The notes: generated by a model not told the origin, from the sequence alone. A DNA stretch of 5,711 bases from an uncultured Clostridium sp. (GCA_900554875.1 USJA01000074.1:1-5711); one strand, 5' to 3'; counted from the first letter of the stretch, positions 1-5,554 are shown. Numbers and translations: made by a program.

Positions 1-55
1 ATATTAAACGAATTTTTTAGTAACAAAAATAATATATATATTAAATTTTAATTTG

Positions 56-84
56 TTGTAAATTTTTAAAAAATAATGTATACT
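56..84 (+). promoter_or_regulatory. Putative sigma-A-type promoter for the pilin-LRR gene
   Basis: A TTGTAA box (56-61, four of six matches to TTGACA) lies 17 bases before TATACT (79-84, five of six matches to TATAAT). Transcription would start near 91, about 33 bases before the ATG at 124. The surroundings are almost pure A/T, so chance matches are easy; the correct spacing and the lack of any gene between here and the left edge are the main support. Bases 1-55 contain only A/T-rich sequence with no recognisable element. Confidence 0.4.
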
Positions 85-123
85 ATATATATTAATATGT
101 ACAAAGGAAGGATGGGGTAATAT

Positions 124-1203
124 ATGAAAAAGAAAAGTGGTATATCACTTATAGTGTTAATAGTAACCATAATAGTAATAATAATATTGGCTGCTGTAGT
201 AATACTTACAATGTCAAAAAACAATCTAATAGAAAGTGCAAAAGAATCCGCATTTAAAGAAGATGTAAGGACATTTCAAGATGATTTGTCTCTTACTGTT
301 GCAAAAGAGTATACAAATAAGCAAGGACAAAGGGATACAAAAATAAGTGCAACAGGAGCAGATGTAAAGAACTATATTCCAAGTTTTAAAGATAAATATG
401 TAAATAAATTTGCTATAGTAGATGATAAATTAGTAGCTACTGATAAAGTTACTGAAAATGAAAAATTATGGATTGAAGATCTAAATTTAAATAGTGTTGA
501 ACCAGAAGTAACAAATTATACATCTGAAGAAATTGAAAATAGTGAATATTTATATGCAATAGGTAAGACCAAACCTGAATATGTTGTTGCAAAATTTAAT
601 GAAGATTATACAGAGGTAGTAATTACAAAAAATGGTGATGAAAGTGATGGGATAATACAAGAGTTTGCACCATGGACTAATTTTTCTCCAATGTCTGATA
701 AAAAAGATACTTTACAAAAAGCAATTGTAAAAAATGGAATTATAGATTTGGGATATGGCTCAGCTGGAGGAGGAACATTTAATGTCTGTACCAATTTAAA
801 GAGTGTTATATTGCCAAGTGGATTAATGTATATTGGGCAGTCTTGCTTTGGTAATTGTAAGAGCTTAACAAGTATATCACTTCCTGATAGTGTAATGAGT
901 ATATCAAATGCTTTTTCTGGCTGTAGCGGCTTAACAAGTATAACAATACCAAATAGTGTAACAAGTATAACGTCTAATACCTTTTATAATTGTAGCAGTT
1001 TAACAAATATAACAATACCAGAAAATGTAACAAGTATAGAACAATATGCTTTAAAAAGTTGTAGTAGCTTAGTTAATATAACGTATAAGGGTACAAAGGA
1101 ACAGTGGAATAACATAGACAAAAGTATGGCAAGTGGTGAAGTTGATTGGTGTGACTCAACTCTAAAAACAATAACATGCACGGATGGTGTGATTACACTT
1201 TAA
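124..1203 (+). CDS. Prepilin-like, BspA-type leucine-rich repeat surface protein
   Basis: This 359-residue protein is predicted to be exported and surface-associated. Residues 1-5 are MKKKS, followed by G6 and a hydrophobic helix (about 7-30) starting ISLIV. This resembles a type IV prepilin N-terminus (basic leader, Gly, then FTLIE-like helix), but Val11 replaces the usual Glu at mature position 5. Residues 31-215 form a charged, mostly polar region I do not recognise. Residues 219-331 hold about five LRR_5 (BspA-like) repeats of about 23 residues with the pattern C-x-x-L-T-S-I-x-I-P-x-S-V-x-S-I. The C-terminus has the YKGTKEQW and CTDG segments that often end such LRR domains, so the protein looks complete. 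The start follows AAAGGAAGG (103-111). Family knowledge suggests adhesion or protein binding; the ligand is unknown. No pilus assembly genes are nearby. It could instead be membrane-anchored by an uncleaved N-terminal helix. Confidence 0.85.
   Translation: MKKKSGISLIVLIVTIIVIIILAAVVILTMSKNNLIESAKESAFKEDVRTFQDDLSLTVAKEYTNKQGQRDTKISATGADVKNYIPSFKDKYVNKFAIVDDKLVATDKVTENEKLWIEDLNLNSVEPEVTNYTSEEIENSEYLYAIGKTKPEYVVAKFNEDYTEVVITKNGDESDGIIQEFAPWTNFSPMSDKKDTLQKAIVKNGIIDLGYGSAGGGTFNVCTNLKSVILPSGLMYIGQSCFGNCKSLTSISLPDSVMSISNAFSGCSGLTSITIPNSVTSITSNTFYNCSSLTNITIPENVTSIEQYALKSCSSLVNITYKGTKEQWNNIDKSMASGEVDWCDSTLKTITCTDGVITL
778..1116 (+). repeat. Tandem LRR_5 coding repeats, about 69 bp per unit
   Basis: These bases encode residues 219-331 of the LRR protein. 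Units begin at about residues 219, 243, 265, 288 and 311, each with a Cys three residues before Leu and then a short beta-strand such as SITIPNSV. Units three and four are the most alike at DNA level, sharing runs such as TTAACAA, ATAACAATACCA and GTAACAAGTATA. This suggests fairly recent duplication or homogenisation and makes copy-number change by slippage plausible. The last unit grades into the C-terminal cap. Confidence 0.75.
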
Positions 1204-1247
1204 AATTTGATTTTTTTGATAAATAATATTTATAAATTAATCTCATT

Positions 1248-1260
1248 TAACATTTTGTTA
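1248..1260. repeat. Short inverted repeat TAACA-TTT-TGTTA
   Basis: A perfect 5-bp inverted repeat with a 3-base centre sits in the gap between the LRR gene and the 60-residue gene. It has no following T-run and only one G-C pair per arm, so it is not a convincing terminator. It matches 10 of 13 bases with 1508-1520 in the der promoter. It could be a regulator site, but in DNA this A/T-rich chance is a fair explanation. The rest of the 1204-1321 gap shows nothing recognisable. Confidence 0.3.
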
Positions 1261-1321
1261 AGTGGGGTTATTTTTGTTGATTTATTTAAAAATTAGTAGT
1301 AAAATTAATTTAGGTGATATC

Positions 1322-1504
1322 ATGTTAAAACAAAAAATATTAGAAATAATTGTGATAGTTTTAGCTTTACTTGCAATTGTATTTGCAATCTCATCATGTT
1401 TATACAATGATAATGTTTTTGGCTTAAGAATAATTAGTGTGATATGTATTGTTATAGCTTTACTACTTAATTTTTATTCTAATTATAGAAAAAAGAGATT
1501 ATAA
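1322..1504 (+). CDS. Small two-helix membrane protein, unknown function
   Basis: I do not recognise this 60-residue protein. It has a short basic start (MLKQK), a first hydrophobic helix at about 7-26, a short polar link containing YNDN, a second helix at about 34-52, and a basic tail (NYRKKRL). By the positive-inside rule both ends probably face the cytoplasm. The ATG at 1322 is preceded by TAGGTGAT (1311-1318) at suitable spacing. The same frame can be extended to a GTG at 1262, adding 20 residues, but no ribosome binding site precedes that codon. The gene ends just before the der promoter, so it is probably not cotranscribed from that promoter. No clear promoter or terminator of its own was found. 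It is probably real, given its fitted start and clean membrane topology, but it could be a chance A/T-rich ORF. Confidence 0.55.
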   Translation: MLKQKILEIIVIVLALLAIVFAISSCLYNDNVFGLRIISVICIVIALLLNFYSNYRKKRL

Positions 1505-1506
1505 TT

Positions 1507-1535
1507 TTGACATTTTGACATAAAAATGTTAAAAT
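1507..1535 (+). promoter_or_regulatory. sigma-A-type promoter for der operon, on a tandem 8-mer
   Basis: A perfect TTGACA (1507-1512) is followed after 17 bases by TAAAAT (1530-1535, five of six matches). A second TTGACA (1515-1520) lies 16 bases before TATATA (1537-1542). The two -35 boxes arise from a perfect tandem repeat of TTTTGACA (1505-1512 and 1513-1520). An inverted repeat, ACATTTT (1510-1516) and AAAATGT (1523-1529), lies between the main boxes and could bind a regulator. Start of transcription would be near 1542, leaving a leader of about 20 bases with the Shine-Dalgarno site. This is the best promoter in the window. Confidence 0.7.
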
Positions 1536-1551
1536 ATATATATTGATGAAA

Positions 1552-1560
1552 AAAGGAGGG
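1552..1560 (+). promoter_or_regulatory. Ribosome binding site that fixes the der start
   Basis: AAAGGAGGG ends three bases before the ATG at 1564; GGAGG itself is at good distance. Upstream in-frame ATG codons at 1543 and 1546 would place this site inside the coding sequence and would lie at the predicted transcription start, so they are unlikely to be used. Confidence 0.8.
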
Positions 1561-1563
1561 CTT

Positions 1564-2886
1564 ATGGCAAAAAAGACAGTTGCGATAGTTGGTCGCCCAA
1601 ATGTTGGTAAATCTACTCTTTTTAATGTACTTGCGGGAGAAAAAATTGCTATAATTAAAGATACTCCGGGAGTTACTAGAGATAGAATATATGCTGACTG
1701 TGAGTGGAGAAATACAAAATTCAGAATAATAGATACAGGGGGAATTGAACCAGAATCTGAGGATATTATATTAAAACAGATGAGAAGGCAAGCAGAACTT
1801 GCTATGGATATAGCAGACGTTATTGTATTTATAACTGACGTAAAAGCTGGAGTTACACCATCTGATAAAGAAATAGCACTTATGCTAAGACATACAAAGA
1901 AGCCTGTTATACTAGTTTGTAATAAATGTGATAGAGTAGGGGAATTACCTGCTGATATATATGAATTCTATGATTTAGGTTTAGGTGATCCTCTTGGAAT
2001 ATCTGCTGGTAAAAAGCTTGGTATTGGAGAGATGCTAGATGAAATATATGATAATTTAGGAGATGTTTCTGAAGATAGTGAGGAAGATGATAGAATAAAG
2101 GTTGCAATTATAGGAAAGCCTAATGTTGGTAAATCATCTTTAATAAACAAAATTCTTGGAGAGGAAAGATTAATAGTTTCTAATATAGCTGGAACTACAA
2201 GGGATGCTATAGATACAGAGCTTAATAATAAATATGGTAAATATACCTTTATAGATACAGCAGGGATTAGAAGAAAAAATAAAATATATGAAGATATTGA
2301 AGAATACTCTGTGATTAAAGCAAAGAATGCTATTGATAGAGCAAACGTATGCATGATATTAATTGATGCTAAAGAGGGTGTAACTGAACAAGATGAAAAA
2401 ATAGCAGGACTTGCCCACGAGGCTGGTAAAGGTGTAATTATTGTTATAAACAAATGGGATCTTATTGAAAAAGATAATTATACTTTTGATAGTTACAAAA
2501 AACAGGTGTATTTAAAACTTGCATACCTTAAGTATGCACCTATAATATTTATGTCAGTTCTCACAGGTAAAAGAGTAAACAATATATTTGAAATTATAAA
2601 TGAAGTTGACAAAAATAACTCTTTAAGAGTACCTACTGGTCTATTAAATGATGTAATATCTGAAGCAATTGCAATTACACAGCCACCTTCAGATAAAGGA
2701 AGAAGACTCAAGGTGTACTATGCAACTCAGGTATCAATAAGACCGCCAACTTTTGTTATATTTGTAAATTCAAAACCTTTGATGCATTTTTCTTATGTTA
2801 GATACTTAGAAAATCAAATAAGAAAATACTTTGAATTTAAAGGTACGCCTATACATATGATAATAAGGGAAAAAGGTAAAAAGTAG
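1564..2886 (+). CDS. der: Ribosome-associated double GTPase Der (EngA)
   Basis: Der is an essential GTPase with two G domains in tandem that helps assemble the 50S ribosomal subunit in the cytoplasm. This copy has 440 residues, the normal length. The first G domain shows GRPNVGKS (10-17), the PGVTRD switch segment (35-40), DTGG (57-60), NKCD (120-123) and SAGK (147-150). An acidic linker (about 168-176) leads to the second G domain, with GKPNVGKS (184-191), AGTTRD (209-214), DTAG (231-234), NKWD (296-299) and SVLTG (331-335). The C-terminal KH-like domain (about 350-440) carries RPPTFVIFVN (393-402) and YLENQIRKYF and ends in a basic tail. All GTP-binding motifs are intact. The ATG at 1564 is chosen because AAAGGAGGG lies directly upstream. 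It is the first gene of the probable der-plsY-ppaC operon. Identification is secure. Confidence 0.98.
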   Translation: MAKKTVAIVGRPNVGKSTLFNVLAGEKIAIIKDTPGVTRDRIYADCEWRNTKFRIIDTGGIEPESEDIILKQMRRQAELAMDIADVIVFITDVKAGVTPSDKEIALMLRHTKKPVILVCNKCDRVGELPADIYEFYDLGLGDPLGISAGKKLGIGEMLDEIYDNLGDVSEDSEEDDRIKVAIIGKPNVGKSSLINKILGEERLIVSNIAGTTRDAIDTELNNKYGKYTFIDTAGIRRKNKIYEDIEEYSVIKAKNAIDRANVCMILIDAKEGVTEQDEKIAGLAHEAGKGVIIVINKWDLIEKDNYTFDSYKKQVYLKLAYLKYAPIIFMSVLTGKRVNNIFEIINEVDKNNSLRVPTGLLNDVISEAIAITQPPSDKGRRLKVYYATQVSIRPPTFVIFVNSKPLMHFSYVRYLENQIRKYFEFKGTPIHMIIREKGKK

Positions 2887-2900
2887 GTAAGTTTTAACAT

Positions 2901-2907
2901 TGGAGGG
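2901..2907 (+). promoter_or_regulatory. Ribosome binding site that fixes the plsY start
   Basis: TGGAGGG precedes the ATG at 2915 by seven bases. A TTG five codons upstream (2900) is in frame but overlaps this site, so it is not the start. Confidence 0.75.
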
Positions 2908-2914
2908 AAGCTTT

Positions 2915-3514
2915 ATGACTATATATACTGTAGTTACTTTTGTTATTACATATTTGATTTGCAGTGTAAATCCTGCAATTATAATTTGTAAATTAAAAAC
3001 AGGTGAAGATATTAGAAAACTTGGAAGTGGAAATGCCGGAACAGCTAATGCAATAAGGGTGCTTGGCAAACCTTTAGGGACGGTTGTAATAATATGCGAT
3101 ATTTTAAAGGTATTTATCTCACTTGCAATTATATATGTAATATGTAAGATTTTTAAACAAGATATATCAGTAATGCTAAAATCCGTATTTATACTTGCAG
3201 CAGTAATAGGACATTGTTATCCAATTTATTATAAATTTAAGGGAGGAAAGGGAGTTATTGTTGGAATGACAACAGCATTTATTTTTGATGTGAAAACAGC
3301 TCTTATATGTATGATTGTGGGAGTAATTGTCATACTAATTACAAGAACTGTTGCTATGGGAACTTTAATTGGGACCATTGTGTATGTTGTAATAACGGTC
3401 TTTTATGCAAAAGAATGTGTTATTCCAATTTTAATTGCATGTTTTATAATAATGTTTAAACATAGAGCAAATATAAAGAGGATATTAACAAGACAAGAAG
3501 AAAAAATTTGGTAA
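2915..3514 (+). CDS. plsY: Glycerol-3-phosphate acyltransferase PlsY
   Basis: PlsY is an integral membrane enzyme that moves the acyl chain from acyl-phosphate (made by PlsX) to the 1-position of glycerol-3-phosphate, giving lysophosphatidic acid, the first committed step of phospholipid synthesis. This protein has 199 residues, typical for the family. All three family motifs are visible: GSGNAGTANAIR (37-48), GHCYPIYYKFKGGKG (99-113) and HRANIKR (183-189). Several hydrophobic helices separate them (about 3-20, 52-79, 89-105, 115-143 and 148-180). The early segment SVNPAIIICK (17-26) replaces the more usual SIPFGYL type. It follows der by 28 bases, a pairing common in clostridia, but gpsA, which would supply its substrate and often comes next, is not here. 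The function is secure from the motifs. Confidence 0.96.
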   Translation: MTIYTVVTFVITYLICSVNPAIIICKLKTGEDIRKLGSGNAGTANAIRVLGKPLGTVVIICDILKVFISLAIIYVICKIFKQDISVMLKSVFILAAVIGHCYPIYYKFKGGKGVIVGMTTAFIFDVKTALICMIVGVIVILITRTVAMGTLIGTIVYVVITVFYAKECVIPILIACFIIMFKHRANIKRILTRQEEKIW

Positions 3515-3533
3515 AAATAAGGAGATAAAATAG

Positions 3534-3812
3534 ATGGTTAAGGAAAGTAATATGGCTATATTTTCATTTTTTTTAGGATTTGTAGTAGTTTTTTGTAATA
3601 TAATGAAACTATTTGAAAATAAGCTTTTGATGATTTTGGCCCTTGTGGCAGTGACAATTTCGATTATATCCTTATTGCTTAGTTTAAGTAATAAGAAGAA
3701 AAACAAAGCGAAAATGGATAAATATATATTTGCAATTATTATTTCTATAATTTCTATAGTATTTAATTTATTTTTATTTGTGAGTTTAATACTGTTTAGT
3801 TTTTTTAAATAG
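3534..3812 (+). CDS. Small three-helix membrane protein, unknown function
   Basis: This 92-residue protein is not recognised by name. It has hydrophobic helices at about 8-24, 30-51 and 64-90, with a strongly basic loop between the second and third (NKKKNKAK, 53-60). Helix-helix-basic loop-helix is also the layout of the DUF4190-like protein encoded at 4805-5140, and MAIFSFFLGF (7-16) resembles the start of such proteins, so a divergent relative is possible but unproven. The ATG at 3534 is supported by AAGGAG (3519-3524) nine bases upstream; an in-frame ATG at 3552 has no such site. It lies 19 bases after plsY and 21 bases before ppaC, so it is probably translated from their shared transcript. 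Nothing links it biochemically to either neighbour. Confidence 0.75.
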   Translation: MVKESNMAIFSFFLGFVVVFCNIMKLFENKLLMILALVAVTISIISLLLSLSNKKKNKAKMDKYIFAIIISIISIVFNLFLFVSLILFSFFK

Positions 3813-3833
3813 TAGATATAAGGGGGAAGTTAA

Positions 3834-4754
3834 ATGAATAAAGTTTTAGTTTTTGGACACAAAAGTCCTGATACAGATACAGTAACATCTGCAATTGTAA
3901 TGGCAAATTTAGAAAATAAATTAGGAGGAGATGCTAAGGCGTGCGTTCTTGGTAAATTAAATAAAGAAACAAAGTTTGTATTTGACTATTTAAAAATTGA
4001 TGAACCAGAACTTATTACTGAAGTAGAGGAAGGACAAGCGGTTATACTTGTTGATCATAATGAGTTTGCACAAAGTGTAGATGGAATTGAAAATGCAAAA
4101 ATAAAAAAAGTTGTTGACCATCATAGAATATGTGGTTTAAAGACAGCAGAACCATTATATTATAGAGCAGAGCCTGTTGGATGTACTGCAACAGTACTAT
4201 ACAAAATGTATAGGGAAAATAACGTTGAAATAGAAAAAAATATCGCTGTACTTATGATTTCTGCAATAATTTCTGATACACTTTTGTTTAAATCACCAAC
4301 ATGTACAAAAGAGGATATAAAAGTAGCTGAAGAATTAAATAAAATTGCTAATATTAATATTCAAGAATACGGACTTGATATGTTAAAAGCAGGAACTGAT
4401 GTATCAGATCTTAGTGCCGATGAATTAATAGGGCTTGATGCAAAAGAAGTTACAATTGGAAATTATAAAACAGTCATTGCACAAGTAAATACAGCAAGTA
4501 TTCCTGATATGTTAAAGAGAAAAGATGAGTTAGAAAAAGCTATAATTACAAAGATAGAGGAAAATAATTTGGATTTATTTTTCCTTGCAATTACTGATAT
4601 AATAAATAGCAATTCTCAAGTAATAGCTTTAGGTAAAGAAGCTAAACTTGTTGAAAAATCATATAATGTAACACTTGAAGAAAATACAGCATTTTTACCA
4701 GGTGTAGTATCACGTAAAAAACAAATCATACCAGTATTAACTGAAAATGTATGA
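3834..4754 (+). CDS. ppaC: Manganese-dependent inorganic pyrophosphatase (family II)
   Basis: This cytoplasmic enzyme splits pyrophosphate into two phosphates, pulling forward biosynthetic reactions that release PPi. It belongs to the DHH phosphoesterase superfamily and has 306 residues, normal for family II enzymes without regulatory CBS domains. The metal-site residues expected from characterised homologues are present: H9, D13 and D15 in GHKSPDTD, D74 in VDHNE, the DHH triad at 95-97, and D148 in ISDT. The C-terminal DHHA2 domain carries the substrate-binding SRKKQ (293-297). AGGGGGAAG (3821-3829) provides the ribosome binding site for the ATG at 3834. It lies 21 bases after the small membrane gene and is probably in the der operon. 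No clear terminator follows; the next 50 bases are A/T-rich, with only weak hairpins. Confidence 0.97.
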   Translation: MNKVLVFGHKSPDTDTVTSAIVMANLENKLGGDAKACVLGKLNKETKFVFDYLKIDEPELITEVEEGQAVILVDHNEFAQSVDGIENAKIKKVVDHHRICGLKTAEPLYYRAEPVGCTATVLYKMYRENNVEIEKNIAVLMISAIISDTLLFKSPTCTKEDIKVAEELNKIANINIQEYGLDMLKAGTDVSDLSADELIGLDAKEVTIGNYKTVIAQVNTASIPDMLKRKDELEKAIITKIEENNLDLFFLAITDIINSNSQVIALGKEAKLVEKSYNVTLEENTAFLPGVVSRKKQIIPVLTENV

Positions 4755-4790
4755 TTATATATAGTATAGATAAATATATAAATTTATGTT

Positions 4791-4798
4791 GAGGAGGT
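4791..4798 (+). promoter_or_regulatory. Strong ribosome binding site for the DUF4190-like gene
   Basis: GAGGAGGT is near-perfectly complementary to the 16S rRNA 3' end and lies six bases before the ATG at 4805. It is the strongest site in the window, which suggests efficient translation of this small membrane protein. Confidence 0.75.
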
Positions 4799-4804
4799 AT
4801 CTAT

Positions 4805-5140
4805 ATGGGAATTGCAGCACTAATATTAGGTATTGTATCTATAACAATTTCTCTTGTTCCATTCTGTGGAACTATAGCTTTTTTACCAGCTTTAGTTGGA
4901 CTTATATTAGGTATAGTTGATCTAGTGGTAAAAAATAGACAAAATCAAAATAAAGGAACATCTATTGCAGGTGTGGTTTTGTCTTCACTTGCTATTGTTA
5001 TAATGGTATTTTGGTTTTTTATTTTAGGTATGGCTATTAGTTCAGATGATGTACAAAAAGAATTTCAAAAATTTAACGATGAATTGCAGCAAGAAATTGA
5101 AAAGGAGCAAAATAATATAACAATTAATGATAAAATCTAA
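4805..5140 (+). CDS. DUF4190-like small membrane protein
   Basis: This 111-residue protein begins directly with a helix, MGIAALILGIVSITISLVP (1-19). A second helix follows (about 23-42, LVGLILGIVDLV), then a basic loop (KNRQNQNK, 43-50), then a third helix that starts TSIAGVVLSSLAIVIMV (52-68) and continues to about 78. The repeated small-residue pattern (ALILGI, LILGIV, AGVVL) is what DUF4190 proteins show; I assign it on this pattern alone. The tail (80-111) is highly acidic and amphipathic (DDVQKEFQKFNDELQQEIEKEQ), perhaps a short cytoplasmic or extracellular coiled coil. Function is unknown. It has a strong ribosome binding site, follows ppaC by 50 bases and overlaps the next gene by 14 bases, so those two proteins are probably made together. 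Confidence 0.8.
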   Translation: MGIAALILGIVSITISLVPFCGTIAFLPALVGLILGIVDLVVKNRQNQNKGTSIAGVVLSSLAIVIMVFWFFILGMAISSDDVQKEFQKFNDELQQEIEKEQNNITINDKI

Positions 5141-5540
5141 TTTAAATAAAAAGAACTATATGTTTCTAAACATCACAATGTTTTGCCTTTCATTATATAT
5201 AGTTCTTTTTCCTATTTTTGCAAAAGTATTAAATCATATTTCTCCAATACTCACAACATGTGTGTATAAAAATATAACAGGTAAGTTATGTCCTTTGTGT
5301 GGTGGAACAAGATTTATATCAGGAATTAAGGATAACATCTTTAATTTATCATATTTTGAATGTCCATTTGGGTATATGATGTTTTTTATCTTTTTTGAAA
5401 TTATATATAGACTTTTTTTATTTATTTATCTAAGAACTACGAATAGAATAAAAGGAATAGTCATATTTGATATTGTAATTCATTCCTTGTGTTTTTTGTT
5501 ATTTATAGTATATGAGATTATATATTTATTATTTGATTAA
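5127..5540 (+). CDS. DUF2752 membrane protein with CPxCGxTR motif
   Basis: This 137-residue protein carries the hallmark of DUF2752, CPLCGGTR (55-62), preceded by YKNITGKL. The two Cys residues resemble a metal or redox knuckle, but no biochemical function is established. Predicted helices lie at about 13-35, 82-101 and 109-135; the CPxCG segment sits in a loop or re-entrant stretch. Further Cys residues are at 20, 45, 79 and 122. The start is uncertain: the ATG at 5127 overlaps the previous gene and its nearest Shine-Dalgarno-like site, AAAGGAG (5101-5107), is 19 bases away, which suggests translational coupling. In-frame ATGs at 5160 and 5178 lie within an inverted repeat and lack good sites. 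The stop at 5538-5540 lies immediately before the composition break. Confidence 0.85.
   Translation: MIKSNLNKKNYMFLNITMFCLSLYIVLFPIFAKVLNHISPILTTCVYKNITGKLCPLCGGTRFISGIKDNIFNLSYFECPFGYMMFFIFFEIIYRLFLFIYLRTTNRIKGIVIFDIVIHSLCFLLFIVYEIIYLLFD
5148..5210 (+). repeat. Nested inverted repeat, possible RNA hairpin or attenuator
   Basis: AAAAAGAACTATAT (5148-5161) and ATATAGTTCTTTTT (5197-5210) are perfect 14-bp inverted repeats, extendable by a G-T and a T-A pair to 16. Inside the loop is a second perfect stem, AAACAT (5168-5173) and ATGTTT (5178-5183), around the tetraloop CACA. The outer 3' arm ends in TTCTTTTT, like the U-tract of an intrinsic terminator, and the element starts eight bases after the DUF4190-like stop codon. 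The stem has only two G-C pairs, so its strength is modest. It lies within the start of the DUF2752 gene and could dampen transcription or translation of that gene. It could also be a chance result of A/T richness, though a 14-bp perfect match is long for that. Confidence 0.5.
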
Positions 5541-5554
5541 TACATTATATTGTA
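5541..5554. other. Composition breakpoint with 14-bp near-palindrome
   Basis: TACATTATATTGTA pairs with itself at six of seven positions (TACA against TGTA outside, TA against TA inside). It falls exactly where about 16% G+C sequence on the left (13 of 80 bases in 5461-5540) gives way to about 50% on the right (80 of 161 in 5551-5711), and where the symporter reading frame ends. The join between two unrelated DNAs is therefore placed here. It may be an assembly or amplification chimera, or a real recombination joint. Confidence 0.6.

Noticed and set aside
606..1181. Two minus-strand open frames opposite the LRR gene
   Set aside because: The second mirrors the repeat periodicity of the LRR coding strand; neither has a plausible start signal.
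1219..1233. ATAAAT-AAT-ATTTAT hairpin as terminator of the LRR gene
   Set aside because: The six-pair stem has no G-C pair and is not followed by a T-run; it is expected by chance in this composition.
1262..1321. GTG-initiated 20-residue N-terminal extension of the 60-residue protein
   Set aside because: No ribosome binding site precedes the GTG, while TAGGTGAT sits correctly before the ATG at 1322. The extension would also place the basic membrane-protein start internally.
1968..2453. 161-residue minus-strand open frame opposite der
   Set aside because: It is antisense to the conserved GTPase motifs, has no ribosome binding site support, and its Ser/Ile/Leu-rich composition is that of a shadow frame.
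2520..2538. Hairpin TGCATAC-CTTAA-GTATGCA inside der
   Set aside because: It is a perfect 7-bp stem, but it encodes the symmetric peptide AYLKYA in a segment whose sequence is constrained by the Der family (KLAYLKYAPI), so the coding sequence explains it.
2806..3069. Minus-strand open frame across the der-plsY junction
   Set aside because: It runs opposite two conserved genes and the intergenic ribosome binding site; no family resemblance is visible.
4755..4790. Possible promoter or terminator between ppaC and the DUF4190-like gene
   Set aside because: TATAGT and TATAGAT could serve as -10 boxes, but no decent -35 lies at 16-18 bases, and the TAAAT/ATTTA stem has only five A-T pairs. Neither is above background for A/T-rich DNA.
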